DNA of 64,000 nucleotides. Source: Alphaproteobacteria bacterium (GTDB taxonomy: Bacteria > Myxococcota_A > UBA796 > GCA-2862545). Below, piece by piece: positions 22,041-30,024 of this stretch. The translations under genes were made by a program, and so were the position numbers. The stretch covers positions 129,771 to 193,770 of the forward strand of contig JACKEP010000009.1 in NCBI GenBank assembly GCA_020632915.1, read 5' to 3'. The notes under the pieces were generated by a model. That model was not told the DNA's origin and ran no database searches. It worked only from the letters and a program-made list of their open reading frames with translations. Position 1 is the first letter of the stretch. The number at the start of each line of letters is the position of its first letter.

Positions 22041-22432
22041 GCGGACCTCCCGTTCAGGACGTGGCGATCGAGGACGAAGGTGGTGAACGAGCCGGTGAAG
22101 ACCGTGGTGTCTTCCACCGTGCCGGTGACCTCGACGGTGTGCTTGCGGCGGTCGACCTCGGTGCGGACCGCGCGCAGCGTGACCTGCTCGCCGACGCGCA
22201 CCGGCGCGAGGAACCGGGTGGACGCCGACCCGAGCACGACGAACGGGTCGTTGACGGCCAGCATCGCAGCGTGGTCGGCCGCTCCGAACACGAAGCCGCC
22301 GTGGACGAGCCCTTCGGCGTCGACGCCCATGGCCGGCGTCGTGCTCAGCAGCACGGTGGCCTCGCCCTCGGCGAGCGCGAGCACAGCGCCGCACAGCGAC
22401 GTGTCGATCCCCAGGTGGGTGGCCGGTTCCAA
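22037..22432 (-). CDS. Hotdog-fold thioesterase
   Basis: A 131-residue single hotdog domain. The TTG start at 22432 was chosen because GGAGG lies five bases before it; a GTG two codons upstream overlaps that ribosome site. The motif GLVHGGFVFGAADHAAMLAV matches the central helix of PaaI/FlK-like acyl-CoA thioesterases, followed by the strand-rich region ASTRFLAPVRVGEQVTL. The stop codon overlaps the next gene's ATG (ATGA), so it is translated together with the ILVBL-like enzyme. It may hydrolyse an acyl-CoA related to that enzyme's substrate or product. Confidence 0.82.
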   Translation of the reverse strand: MEPATHLGIDTSLCGAVLALAEGEATVLLSTTPAMGVDAEGLVHGGFVFGAADHAAMLAVNDPFVVLGSASTRFLAPVRVGEQVTLRAVRTEVDRRKHTVEVTGTVEDTTVFTGSFTTFVLDRHVLNGRSA

Positions 22433-22469
22433 GGTCACCTCCGTTCGTGGCGCGCCCGGTATCGCGGTC

Positions 22470-22486
22470 CGGGGCCCCGGGCCCCG
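22470..22486. promoter_or_regulatory. GC-only palindrome in a divergent promoter region
   Basis: CGGGGCCC-C-GGGCCCCG is a perfect inverted repeat around one base, located between the divergent thioesterase and lipoprotein genes. It could be an operator, a 5' UTR hairpin of the thioesterase mRNA, or chance in such GC-rich DNA. Confidence 0.25.
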
Positions 22487-22613
22487 TCGCGGCCTGTCGT
22501 TTGCCGGACGAACACAAGTGCCCGGGGACGCGTGGGCCGGGCGCGGTCCGTGGGCGTGGTCCGTCGTGGGACGCTACGCTGCCGGTGGGTGTGGGAACCG
22601 TCAGGAGTCGACC

Positions 22614-23318
22614 ATGCGTGCCATCTTCGTCGCGGTGCTCGCCGCCGCCTGCGCCTCCCCGTCCGTCGACGGCGCCCTCCCCACCGACGGGTTGCCCGTC
22701 GACCAGGCTGGGCCTCCGCTCGTGCTCCAGATCCCCGACCTGTACGCGGGCGACGTGGCCACGTTCCGGGTCTCCGGCGTGGTCCCCCTCGACCGCGTCT
22801 ACCTCGCGGTGGCCCCCGGGACGGCCTCGCCCGGCTTCTGCCCGCCGATCCTGCAGGGCGCGTGCGTCACGCTCGACAGCCCCGTGCTCGTCGGTGTCGC
22901 GCAGGCCGACGCCACCGGCACGGCCACGATCGCCGCCACGGTGCCCGTCGGAGCGCTCGGGCAGGTGGTGTGGTTCCAGGCGGCGTCCGTCGGCCACGGC
23001 GGTGTCGTCGTCTCCTCCCGCACGCTGCGCGAGGTCTACGACGCCACCTGTCCCCAGGTCATCGCCGACTTCGTCGCCGAGGCGGACGACGTGCGGGCGT
23101 GCGTGCTCGACACCGACTGCGGCCAGGTGCTCACCGGCACCAGCTGCGGGTGCACGCGGGACTGGGTCGCGCGCGTGGGGGCCGACACCACCGACTTCTA
23201 CCGCCTGCTCTCCCAGGCCGGGTCCTGCGGCTACGGCCTCGCGTCCACGTGCGACTGCCCGTCCACCAGCGGTTTCCTCTGCGACGCTGGCACGTGCACG
23301 TGGAACTACGTACCCTAG
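22614..23318 (+). CDS. Cys-rich lipoprotein, unknown
   Basis: A 234-residue predicted lipoprotein: MRAIFVAVLAAACASPS has a good lipobox (Cys13). The start has CAGGAG seven bases upstream; the frame is open far upstream but only as an accidental opposite-strand frame. The mature protein has an Ig-like beta part (GDVATFRVSGVVPLDRVYL) and a C-terminal Cys-rich region (DTDCGQVLTGTSCGCTRDW, CGYGLASTCDCPS, CDAGTC), probably disulfide-linked. Similar Cys-rich tails occur in many myxobacterial lipoproteins. Function unknown. Confidence 0.78.
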   Translation: MRAIFVAVLAAACASPSVDGALPTDGLPVDQAGPPLVLQIPDLYAGDVATFRVSGVVPLDRVYLAVAPGTASPGFCPPILQGACVTLDSPVLVGVAQADATGTATIAATVPVGALGQVVWFQAASVGHGGVVVSSRTLREVYDATCPQVIADFVAEADDVRACVLDTDCGQVLTGTSCGCTRDWVARVGADTTDFYRLLSQAGSCGYGLASTCDCPSTSGFLCDAGTCTWNYVP

Positions 23319-23372
23319 GCCTCCGCGGGAACAGGTCGCGCGCCGTCCCGCGCCGACCGCGGAGGGACGCAC

Positions 23373-23582
23373 ATGGCCGGGTTCTTCGTCGACGAGATGG
23401 GCAACTGCTGGGCGGACGACGACGTCGAGCAGAAGTTCCCGGTGATGCCCCACCCCGAGCTCGAGGGTGACGACGCGCTGTGCCCGTCCTGCGGCCACTA
23501 CAAGTGGCGCCGCAAGCTGTCGCAGGACCGGTTCGAGTGGCGGTGTGGCTGCGGCCGGGTGTTCGACGGCTTCCACCACTGA
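23373..23582 (+). CDS. Small zinc-ribbon-like protein
   Basis: A 69-residue protein with one CPSCG and one CGCG pair (Cys-x2-Cys about 20 residues before Cys-x-Cys), spaced like a zinc ribbon. The ATG follows GGAGG by seven bases. It has no signal peptide and is rich in charged and aromatic residues. It could bind nucleic acid or a protein partner; no known family could be named. Confidence 0.65.
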   Translation: MAGFFVDEMGNCWADDDVEQKFPVMPHPELEGDDALCPSCGHYKWRRKLSQDRFEWRCGCGRVFDGFHH

Positions 23583-23588
23583 GCGGCG

Positions 23589-23619
23589 GCTGCGCCCGAG
23601 CGCAGCACCGCGCGGTGCT
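23589..23619. terminator. Two overlapping hairpins between convergent genes
   Basis: GCTGCGC-CCGA-GCGCAGC (23589-23606) is followed by the perfect 16-bp palindrome AGCACCGCGCGGTGCT (23604-23619). They share three bases, so only one can form at a time. They lie between the zinc-ribbon gene and the leftward AEC transporter gene and would serve both. Confidence 0.55.
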
Positions 23620-24569
23620 CAGGACGCGGGCAGCATCCACCCCAGCAACGCCGCCACGACCGGGATCGTCACCGCGCTCGCCAGCGTGCCCGCCACGATC
23701 GCCTGGGCCACACGCCCCTCGTCGACCTCGAGCTCGCGCGCGATCGCGAAGGTGGTGATGGCGGGCGGCATCGCCGACAGCAGCACGATCACGCGTGCGG
23801 CCATCGGGGTCAGCCCGTCCCACGCCAGGCCCGCTGCCACGAGCGCCGCGGTCACCAGCGGCAGCCACACCCCCTTGGCCACCACGTGCGCGAGCACCAC
23901 CCGATCCGGGCGCCCGACACGACCGGCGTGGGTGTGCAGGTACAAGCCCAGCAGGAAGAGGGCGACGGGCGCCGCAGCGGCTCCGAGTGGGGCGAGCAAC
24001 GCCGCCACCGCCTGCCGGGTGCCCAGCGGCAGCGCGCGACACGCCACGCCCACGATCGGGGCCCAGGCCAGCGGCTGGCGTGCCACCGTCCGCACGCTCG
24101 TGCCGAGCGCCGTGCTGCCGTCCCTGCCCGACCACGACAGCAGCAGCACCGGCCCCACCGTCATCGACAGGAGCACGTAGACCCCGACGACGAGGCTCGC
24201 CTCGGCCAGCGCGGCGTCGCCGAGCACCCGCGCCACGACGGGCAGGCCCAGGTAGGCGACGTTGCCGAAGCTCGTGACCAGGGCGAGCGTGCCCCCGCTC
24301 GCGCCGACCGCGCGTCCCACGGCGCGCAGCGGGGCCAACGCCACCGCCAGCGCCACCGGCACCACGAGCCAGAACACCGGCGACCGCGGCAGGGGGGCCG
24401 TGCCCGACGCGAGCCCGACGACGATGAGGGCCGGAAAGCCGATGTAGAGCGCGAAGCGGTTGAGGTGGTCGACGGCGGCGTCGGGCGCGTCGAACAGGCG
24501 CACCGCGCCGGCCCCGACGCCGAGCAGGACGGGGAGCAGCAGGCCGACGGTGGCGAGGAGCAACGTCAC
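23619..24569 (-). CDS. AEC-family (auxin efflux carrier-like) transporter
   Basis: A 316-residue membrane protein with about ten hydrophobic helices in two five-helix halves, the AEC fold. Family-like features are LNRFALYIGFPALIVVGLA near the second helix and SAMPPAITTFAIARELEVD near the end. The GTG at 24569 was chosen because it puts the first helix (LLLATVGLLLPVLLGVG) at the N-terminus; an ATG 29 codons upstream would add a polar, charged stretch. AEC carriers move small organic acids or amino acids; the substrate is unknown here. It is divergent from a P1-family peptidase gene. Confidence 0.82.
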   Translation of the reverse strand: MTLLLATVGLLLPVLLGVGAGAVRLFDAPDAAVDHLNRFALYIGFPALIVVGLASGTAPLPRSPVFWLVVPVALAVALAPLRAVGRAVGASGGTLALVTSFGNVAYLGLPVVARVLGDAALAEASLVVGVYVLLSMTVGPVLLLSWSGRDGSTALGTSVRTVARQPLAWAPIVGVACRALPLGTRQAVAALLAPLGAAAAPVALFLLGLYLHTHAGRVGRPDRVVLAHVVAKGVWLPLVTAALVAAGLAWDGLTPMAARVIVLLSAMPPAITTFAIARELEVDEGRVAQAIVAGTLASAVTIPVVAALLGWMLPAS

Positions 24570-24654
24570 GGGCGCCGTCTGACCCGCCGGGGCCGCGCGG
24601 TCCAGCGACCCGGGCGGCGCGAGCCTCGCGCAGGAGGTCGCGGTACCCCTTGTC

Positions 24655-25602
24655 ATGCCACGACCGACGATCACGAGCGTGCCCGGCGTCACCGCGGGCC
24701 ACTGGACCCACCCCGCCGGCACCACCGGCGTGACGGTCGTGCGGTTCGACGCCGGCGCGCGCGTCGGCCACGTCGTGCCGGCGAGCGCGTCGGGGAGCCG
24801 GGAGTGGGGTGTCCTCGAGCCCGACCACCTCGCCGACCGGGTCCATGCCGTCTGTCTCGCCGGTGGTTCGGCGTTCGGCCTCGCGGCCGCAGACGGCGTG
24901 ATGACCACCCTCGCCGCGGCAGGCGTCGGTCTGGCGACCGCGGCGGGGGTGGTGCCGATCGTCCCCGCGGCGATCCTGTACGACCTCGATCAGGGGCCCC
25001 ACCGTCCCGACGCGGCTGCGGGTCGCGCCGCGACGTCCCACGCCTCGGGGGCTCCCCTGCCCTGCGGTGCCGTCGGTGCCGGCGCGGGCGCCTGGGTCGG
25101 CCGTGGACTGGGCGCGCCGGTGCGCGGTGGCATCGGCTCCACCGCGACCGCGCTCGACGCCGGGGTCGCGGGCGCGCCGTACACCGTCGGCGTCGTCGTG
25201 GCCGTCAACGCCTTCGGAGCGGTCGTGCACCCCGTCACCGGTCGCGCGCTCACCCACCCGGCCGACGCCGCGGTGTCGCCGGCCCACAACCCGCTGGCCG
25301 ACCTCACGCCGCTCACGCACACCACGCTCGCCGTGGTGGCCACCGACGCGCCCCTGGACCGCGGTGCAGCGCGGGTGGTCGCCAAGATGGCCGCCGCAGC
25401 CTTTGCGCGTTGCTTCCGGCCCGCGCTGACGCCGTTCGATGGCGACGTCGTGTTCGTGGCCTCGACGGGCGACGGCCCGCCCGTCGGTCCGGCCACGCTG
25501 CTCGCCGTGGGGGACGCCGCGGCGACGGCGCTCGGCGAGGCGATCGTGCTCGCCGTGCGGCCGCCGGACGGCCTGGGACCCACCGCGACGTCCGCGCCCT
25601 AG
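24655..25602 (+). CDS. P1-family (DmpA-like, S58) peptidase
   Basis: A 315-residue member of the self-cleaving DmpA/NylC family. The N-terminal half has the family's VPGVTAGHWTH and AVCLAGGSAFGLAAADGV. The expected autocleavage point lies before Thr223 in PLTHTTLAVVATDA; relatives mostly have Asn or Gly before this Ser/Thr, here it is His. Cleavage gives alpha and beta chains, with the new N-terminal Thr as nucleophile. Members act on N-terminal D- or L-amino acids, beta-peptides or nylon oligomers. No signal peptide, so cytoplasmic. The stop codon overlaps that of the convergent phosphatase gene (CTAG). Confidence 0.85.
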   Translation: MPRPTITSVPGVTAGHWTHPAGTTGVTVVRFDAGARVGHVVPASASGSREWGVLEPDHLADRVHAVCLAGGSAFGLAAADGVMTTLAAAGVGLATAAGVVPIVPAAILYDLDQGPHRPDAAAGRAATSHASGAPLPCGAVGAGAGAWVGRGLGAPVRGGIGSTATALDAGVAGAPYTVGVVVAVNAFGAVVHPVTGRALTHPADAAVSPAHNPLADLTPLTHTTLAVVATDAPLDRGAARVVAKMAAAAFARCFRPALTPFDGDVVFVASTGDGPPVGPATLLAVGDAAATALGEAIVLAVRPPDGLGPTATSAP

Positions 25603-26309
25603 ATCAGCGTGCGCGCGCCGCGGTCGGCGAGGTGTGGGACCTCGTTGAACGACACGAGGCGCACCTGCCCCGCGCTGGCGCGGACCTCGGACAGCGCCGT
25701 GTTGCGCACCCGCATCGTCAGGTCGAGGGTGGTCGCGTCGTCCACCCCACCCAGCAGGCCCGCGACCGCCGCGCCGACGAACCCCGCCGACGTGACGGCG
25801 ACGACGGTCGCCGAGGACGGGGCATCGACGAGGCGCACCATCGTGGCCGCCACCCGCGCGCGGAAGGCGGACCAGGGTTCCACGTCGGGCACCACCAGGT
25901 CGCCAGCGGCCCACGCGCGCATCACCGCGCTGAACACGCGCATCATGCCCGCCGACGTCACCCCGCCCGCTTCGGCGAAGGCCGGATCGTCGAGCGAGGC
26001 GCCGAGGTGGTCGGCGACCCAGCCGGAGGTCACGGCGTGCGCCATGACCGCGAGACCGTGGTGTTCGTCCAGGCCGTCGTCGGCGGTCGGTGCCGGCCAC
26101 GGCGTCGACGCCGCGCCGGCGAGCCCTGCGTGGGTCTGCTGGTGCCGGGGGCGCGGCCCGACGAACACCACGTCCGGACGGACGTCCTGCGTCGCGAGCC
26201 ATGCGCCGAGCCCTTCGGCCTGCGCGCGCCCCCGCGACGTCAGATCGACGTAGCCATCGGTGAACACGCCACGGGTCTGTCCGTGACGCACGAGCAGCAG
26301 CGTCGCCAT
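25599..26309 (-). CDS. Histidine phosphatase-family protein
   Basis: A 236-residue protein beginning MATLLLVRHGQT, the RHG phosphohistidine motif, followed by LTSRGRAQAEGL and a core resembling phosphoglycerate mutase-like phosphatases. The second catalytic His, usually in a SHGG-type motif near the C-terminus, is not present: the equivalent stretch reads VVAVTSAGFVG. Some branches of the superfamily carry such a TS-type replacement, and activity may be changed. The substrate is unknown. The start at 26309 places RHG at the expected distance; the frame remains open upstream without protein content. Confidence 0.8.
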   Translation of the reverse strand: MATLLLVRHGQTRGVFTDGYVDLTSRGRAQAEGLGAWLATQDVRPDVVFVGPRPRHQQTHAGLAGAASTPWPAPTADDGLDEHHGLAVMAHAVTSGWVADHLGASLDDPAFAEAGGVTSAGMMRVFSAVMRAWAAGDLVVPDVEPWSAFRARVAATMVRLVDAPSSATVVAVTSAGFVGAAVAGLLGGVDDATTLDLTMRVRNTALSEVRASAGQVRLVSFNEVPHLADRGARTLI

Positions 26310-26382
26310 CGCGCCCCCCGAGGTGGGTGGGCGACGGTAGCGCGCTGGGGGTGCGGGCGCCGCTGCGGGAGCGGCAGGCGGC

Positions 26383-26688
26383 TCAGTGGCCGCGCCCGCG
26401 CGTCTCGTAGGCGTAGGCCTCGAGGTGGCCGCGACGGAACTCCATGGTGACCCGCCCGTCCTTGCGCTCGAGGCGGATGGGGCGGCCGGTGCGGCGGCTG
26501 ATCTGCTTGGCCTCTTCGACGGCGGCCGGTCGACCGGTGACCACGGTGGTGTCGTTGCCGGTGATGATCGTGAACGGATGCTGGCTGGGCGTCTGGATGA
26601 CGACCTCCCTGTGGGGGTGGATGACGATGACCACCCGGCGGCTCCAGCGCACGTGGCGGCGCCAGCCGGGGAGCACGACCCGCGCCAT
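26383..26688 (-). CDS. Small basic protein, unknown
   Basis: A 101-residue protein starting MARVVLPGWRRHVRW and strongly basic. The middle (QHPFTIITGNDTTVVTGRPAAVEEAKQ) has alternating beta strand and helix and recalls a KH-like or other small nucleic acid-binding fold, but this is only an impression. It has a good candidate promoter whose -10 box ends 11 bases before the ATG, so the mRNA may be almost leaderless. Confidence 0.55.
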   Translation of the reverse strand: MARVVLPGWRRHVRWSRRVVIVIHPHREVVIQTPSQHPFTIITGNDTTVVTGRPAAVEEAKQISRRTGRPIRLERKDGRVTMEFRRGHLEAYAYETRGRGH

Positions 26689-26699
26689 GCTCGCCGACC

Positions 26700-26728
26700 A
26701 AGATAGGGTGCCCGCCGGGACCTGTCCA
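26700..26728 (-). promoter_or_regulatory. Promoter with near-consensus -35 for the small basic protein
   Basis: On the minus strand, TGGACA (26728-26723), a 17-base spacer and TATCTT (26705-26700). The -35 box differs from TTGACA at one position. The start codon is so close (26688) that the 5' UTR would be only a few bases. Confidence 0.5.
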
Positions 26729-26792
26729 ACGGCGGACCCGGTCGCACCGCCCCGGGGACCGGCCCGCGCCTGCCCCAGCACGGAGACGCGCC

Positions 26793-27968
26793 ATGCAGCC
26801 CGGTGACCGCAGCCTGTTCCCCGATCTGCGCGGCGTGGCCTACCTCAACCACGCCGCGGTGGGGCCCCTGCCCCGCCCGGCACGGGACGCGATGCACGCC
26901 GCCGTGGATCGGCAGGCCGAGGAGGGCGTCGCCTGCGTCGGCCCGCTGCTCGGACAGGCGGCACGCTGCCGCGATCACCTCGCCGCGCTGCTCCAGTGCG
27001 CCCCGGAGCACGTCGCGCTGACGGGGTCGACCTCCGAGGGCGTCGTGGCCGTCGCCCAGTCGTTCCCCTGGAGCGGGGGCGACCGGATCGTGCTCATCGA
27101 CGGGGAGTTCCCCACCAACACGACGCCGTGGCAGGTGGCGGCGACGCTGCACGGCCTGGAGGTCACCTGGCTGCCGCTGGCGGCGTTCCACGGGCCGTCC
27201 GGCGACGGCCTGAGTCGACTCGAGGCGGTGCTTCGGGGCGGCGCGCGCCTCGTCGCCGTCAGCGCCGTGCAGTTCCGGACGGGGCTCGCGATGCCGGTGG
27301 CGGCGATGGCCGCACTCGCCCACGCCCACGGTGCGTGGATCGTGGTCGACGCCATCCAGGGCCTCGGGTGCGTGCCGATGGCGCTCGGCGACGTCGACGT
27401 CCTCGTCACGGGCGGGCAGAAGTGGCTGATGGGCCCGCTCGGCACCGGCGCCGTCGTGGCCCGGGCGCCGGCGTGGCAGGCCTTCACCCCGCGGATGGCG
27501 AGCTGGCTGTCCCACGTCGACCCGCTGCGGTTCCTGTTCGACGGGCCCGGCGCGTTGACCTACGACCGCCCACTCCAGGCCGGACCGGCGCTGTTCGAGG
27601 GCGGCACGCGCAACGTCCACGGGCTCGTCGGCCTCGCGGCGAGCCTGGAGGTGCTGCGAGACGTCGGGGTCGAGGCCACCTGGCACCACGTGCAGGCGTG
27701 GCTCGACGGACTGGAGGACGGACTGCTCGGCCGCGGCTTCGTCTCCCACCGGAGCCCCGTCGCCGCGCAGCGGTCCGGCATCCTCGCCGTGGCGCCGCCC
27801 GCAGGCCACACCGCCAGCCGGCTCGCCGCCGCGCTCGGCGCGCAGGGCGTGAGCGTGTCCACGCCGGACGGCCTGCTGCGGTTCAGCCCGTCGTGGCCCA
27901 ACCGGTTCGACGAGCTGCGTCCCGTGCTCGACGCCGTCGACACCGCACTGGCGCAGGGGCCGGGATGA
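26793..27968 (+). CDS. Class V aminotransferase-fold PLP enzyme
   Basis: A 391-residue PLP enzyme of the NifS/isopenicillin-epimerase fold. Visible are YLNHAAVGPLP at the N-terminus, LTGSTSEGVVAVAQS, the PLP-binding Asp in VVDAIQGLG and the Schiff-base Lys in TGGQKWLMGP. The active-site Cys loop of cysteine desulfurases is not seen, so desulfurase activity is unlikely; an aminotransferase, lyase or epimerase is more likely. GGAGA precedes the ATG. Its stop overlaps the start of the next gene (ATGA), pointing to a two-gene operon. Confidence 0.85.
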   Translation: MQPGDRSLFPDLRGVAYLNHAAVGPLPRPARDAMHAAVDRQAEEGVACVGPLLGQAARCRDHLAALLQCAPEHVALTGSTSEGVVAVAQSFPWSGGDRIVLIDGEFPTNTTPWQVAATLHGLEVTWLPLAAFHGPSGDGLSRLEAVLRGGARLVAVSAVQFRTGLAMPVAAMAALAHAHGAWIVVDAIQGLGCVPMALGDVDVLVTGGQKWLMGPLGTGAVVARAPAWQAFTPRMASWLSHVDPLRFLFDGPGALTYDRPLQAGPALFEGGTRNVHGLVGLAASLEVLRDVGVEATWHHVQAWLDGLEDGLLGRGFVSHRSPVAAQRSGILAVAPPAGHTASRLAAALGAQGVSVSTPDGLLRFSPSWPNRFDELRPVLDAVDTALAQGPG

Positions 27969-28726
27969 GCGCCGGCCTGCTCCCCGACGTGCTGGCGCTG
28001 GCGTGCGGCGCCGTCCCCGCACCGATCGCCGCCATTGCGGACTGGTCGTGCGCCCACGCGCGGCTCGACGCCTTCCCCGCCGGGCCGATCCTGGTGCTCG
28101 ACGCGCCCCGGCCCCACCGGGCGTTCGTGGCCAGCCCGGCCGTCCCCGACGGCTTCGCCGCCCGCGTGGCGCACGCGCTGCGGGACCCGGCGGTCGACAC
28201 GTTCCTGGCCCAGGCCCCCGCCGGCACCCGCGCGATGGTCGACACCGACGGCACGTCGGCCGTCGTCTACCTCGACGACCTCCACGACGTGGACCACGAT
28301 CTGGCGGGGGCCAGGCCTGCCGACGGACACGAGCTGCTCTGCGCGACGCTGAGCACCCCGGGCCACGTCCGGACCACGGTCACCCGCCACGGGCCGCCCC
28401 CCCGGCACCTGCTGTCCTCGACCTGGCAGCGCCGCGTGGACGACCTGCTGCACGCCGGCCTCACGGGGATCTGGGCCGTCGCCTGGGCCGAGGGCGCCGT
28501 GCGCGGCGTGCTCTGGATCAACGACGGCCGCTGGCGGGGCACGGCCACCCGCGCCAACCGCTGGCTCGACGCGCGGTGTGCCGAGCACCCCGACGCCGCC
28601 TGGCCGCGCATCCGGGCGCGCGCGGCACGGGACGGCCTCCAGGCGTTCCCCGACGGCATCGAGCTGACCGCCGACGGCGGGCTCGACGTGACCGTGGGCT
28701 TCTTCAGGCCTCCAGCAGCTTCTTGA
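27965..28726 (+). CDS. Protein of unknown function coupled to a class V aminotransferase-fold gene
   Basis: A 253-residue cytoplasmic protein (MSAGLLPDVLALACG to RPPAAS). It begins inside the stop of the preceding PLP-enzyme gene (ATGA). Segments such as AMVDTDGTSAVVYLDDLH and HLLSSTWQRRVDDLLHAGL suggest an alpha/beta protein, with no recognisable motif. Its last 23 bases overlap the 3' end of the convergent SRPBCC gene. The coupling suggests a shared pathway with the PLP enzyme; nothing more can be said. Confidence 0.65.
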   Translation: MSAGLLPDVLALACGAVPAPIAAIADWSCAHARLDAFPAGPILVLDAPRPHRAFVASPAVPDGFAARVAHALRDPAVDTFLAQAPAGTRAMVDTDGTSAVVYLDDLHDVDHDLAGARPADGHELLCATLSTPGHVRTTVTRHGPPPRHLLSSTWQRRVDDLLHAGLTGIWAVAWAEGAVRGVLWINDGRWRGTATRANRWLDARCAEHPDAAWPRIRARAARDGLQAFPDGIELTADGGLDVTVGFFRPPAAS

Positions 28727-29141
28727 GCCGCTGCAGGTCGCCCTCCATCTGCGTCTGGAACCGACCGGCGAGCGTTCGGCCGAGCAGGCCGAGCAGCGGA
28801 CGGGTGGAGATCTCGCCCCGGTAGTGCACCAGGGTGCTGCCGCCGCGCGCGCTGAAGTCGTAGCCACCGTCGTAGCTGAACAAGGCCGTCTCGCTGTGCA
28901 TGCGCAGCCGGCGCCCCGCGTCGCAGGCGGTCATCGTGGCCTCCGTGGTGACCTCGCGACCCATCAGCGATCGGACGTAGCGCACCTGGGTGCCCACCCC
29001 GGGCTCGCCGGGCGTGACCTGCACCGAGCTCGTCACCCCTTCCTGCCACTGCACGTTGTTGTCGTACCGGGCCATGAACGCGAACACCTCGTCCACCGGC
29101 CGGTCGATCGTCACCTGCACGTCCGCGGTCGATCGCGCCAT
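28704..29141 (-). CDS. SRPBCC-family (START-like) protein
   Basis: A 145-residue protein of the helix-grip fold: VQVTIDRPVDEVFAFMARYD at the N-terminus, then alternating strands (VGTQVRYVRSLMGREVTTEA) and the long C-terminal helix ending GDLQRLKKLLEA. Such proteins bind hydrophobic ligands; some are cyclases or co-chaperones. The ligand is unknown. The start at 29141 aligns with the usual beginning of the fold, while the frame upstream is unlike protein. It runs toward the previous gene and overlaps it by 23 bases. Confidence 0.82.
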   Translation of the reverse strand: MARSTADVQVTIDRPVDEVFAFMARYDNNVQWQEGVTSSVQVTPGEPGVGTQVRYVRSLMGREVTTEATMTACDAGRRLRMHSETALFSYDGGYDFSARGGSTLVHYRGEISTRPLLGLLGRTLAGRFQTQMEGDLQRLKKLLEA

Positions 29142-29248
29142 CCGCCCTCCTCGGCCGGCGGAGCATGCCACATCCGCGCGCGCGTGGCACACGCGGTGGC
29201 AGACGACCGCAGCGCCGGTGTGCTATTCGCCGGGCCTGGAGTCGGACC

Positions 29249-29947
29249 ATGCGCACGACGATCCTGCTGGTGTTCGCCCTCGCGGCCTGCGACGAGTCCG
29301 GGTCGTTCGAGCTCGTCGATCCCACGGCACCCGGCGACGGCGACACCGACACGACGCGGGTGGACACCGACGTCGCCGCCGACGACACCGACGACACCCG
29401 CGGGGGCGGGAGCGGTGGCCCGACCGACACGGATCGGACGACCGACACCGATCGCCCCACCGACACCGACGCCCCGGTCGACCCGACCGTCCGTCCGCCC
29501 CGCGCGGCCGCGTGCGGGCCCTGGCTCGCGCCCACCGGCACGCTCCTCGGCGCCACCAGCCACGGCTTCGCCGGAGACGCCACCATCGCGCCCACCGGCT
29601 TGTTCCAGACGTCCTGGTCGGGGTGCGAGGTCGAGCGGTCGTTCACCGCCCGCGGCGTGCTGGCGTGCGAGATCGTGCGCGAGGTCTCCGGCGCGCAGGT
29701 GCAGGGCGGCTTCCGCGATCCCCAGCTGGTCTACGACATCACCGAGACGGTCGACGCCAGCGCCACCACCTGCCGCCAGTCCATCGGGCTGACCCTGCGG
29801 ATGGGTGTGGACGTCGACGTCTTCCGCGGCACGGCCACCCTGTTCCGTGCCACGCGCAGCAGCGACTGGACCGAAGTGGGCACGTTCCCCATCCAGGGCG
29901 ACCTGTCCGGGTTCACGTTCTCCTACGTCACCGACCTCGCGCCGTGA
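29249..29947 (+). CDS. Lipoprotein with Asp/Thr-rich linker, unknown
   Basis: A 232-residue predicted lipoprotein: MRTTILLVFALAACDESG has a good lipobox (Cys14). The linker is dominated by Thr-Asp repeats (GDGDTDTTRVDTDVAADDTD, then PTDTDRTTDTDRPTDTDAP). The mature domain from CGPWLAPTGTLLGAT has four Cys residues and beta-strand character. GGAG precedes the start by seven bases. It resembles the 13913 lipoprotein in layout though not in sequence. A cytochrome c lipoprotein gene follows 77 bases later. Confidence 0.78.
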   Translation: MRTTILLVFALAACDESGSFELVDPTAPGDGDTDTTRVDTDVAADDTDDTRGGGSGGPTDTDRTTDTDRPTDTDAPVDPTVRPPRAAACGPWLAPTGTLLGATSHGFAGDATIAPTGLFQTSWSGCEVERSFTARGVLACEIVREVSGAQVQGGFRDPQLVYDITETVDASATTCRQSIGLTLRMGVDVDVFRGTATLFRATRSSDWTEVGTFPIQGDLSGFTFSYVTDLAP

Positions 29948-30024
29948 CCGTACCTGTCGACACGCCCGCACGCGGACGCCGCGTCCCGCGCGCGGCCCGC
30001 ATCCCCCCCTGCACGAGGACCTGC

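Noticed and set aside
18222..22613. A long plus-strand open frame leading into the lipoprotein gene at 22614
   Set aside because: It is the antisense of the GAPDH and ILVBL-like genes and lacks protein character; only the part from 22614 begins with a signal peptide and ribosome site.
26793..27968. Cysteine desulfurase for the class V PLP enzyme
   Set aside because: No active-site Cys loop is found in the C-terminal part, and no iron-sulfur assembly genes are adjacent.
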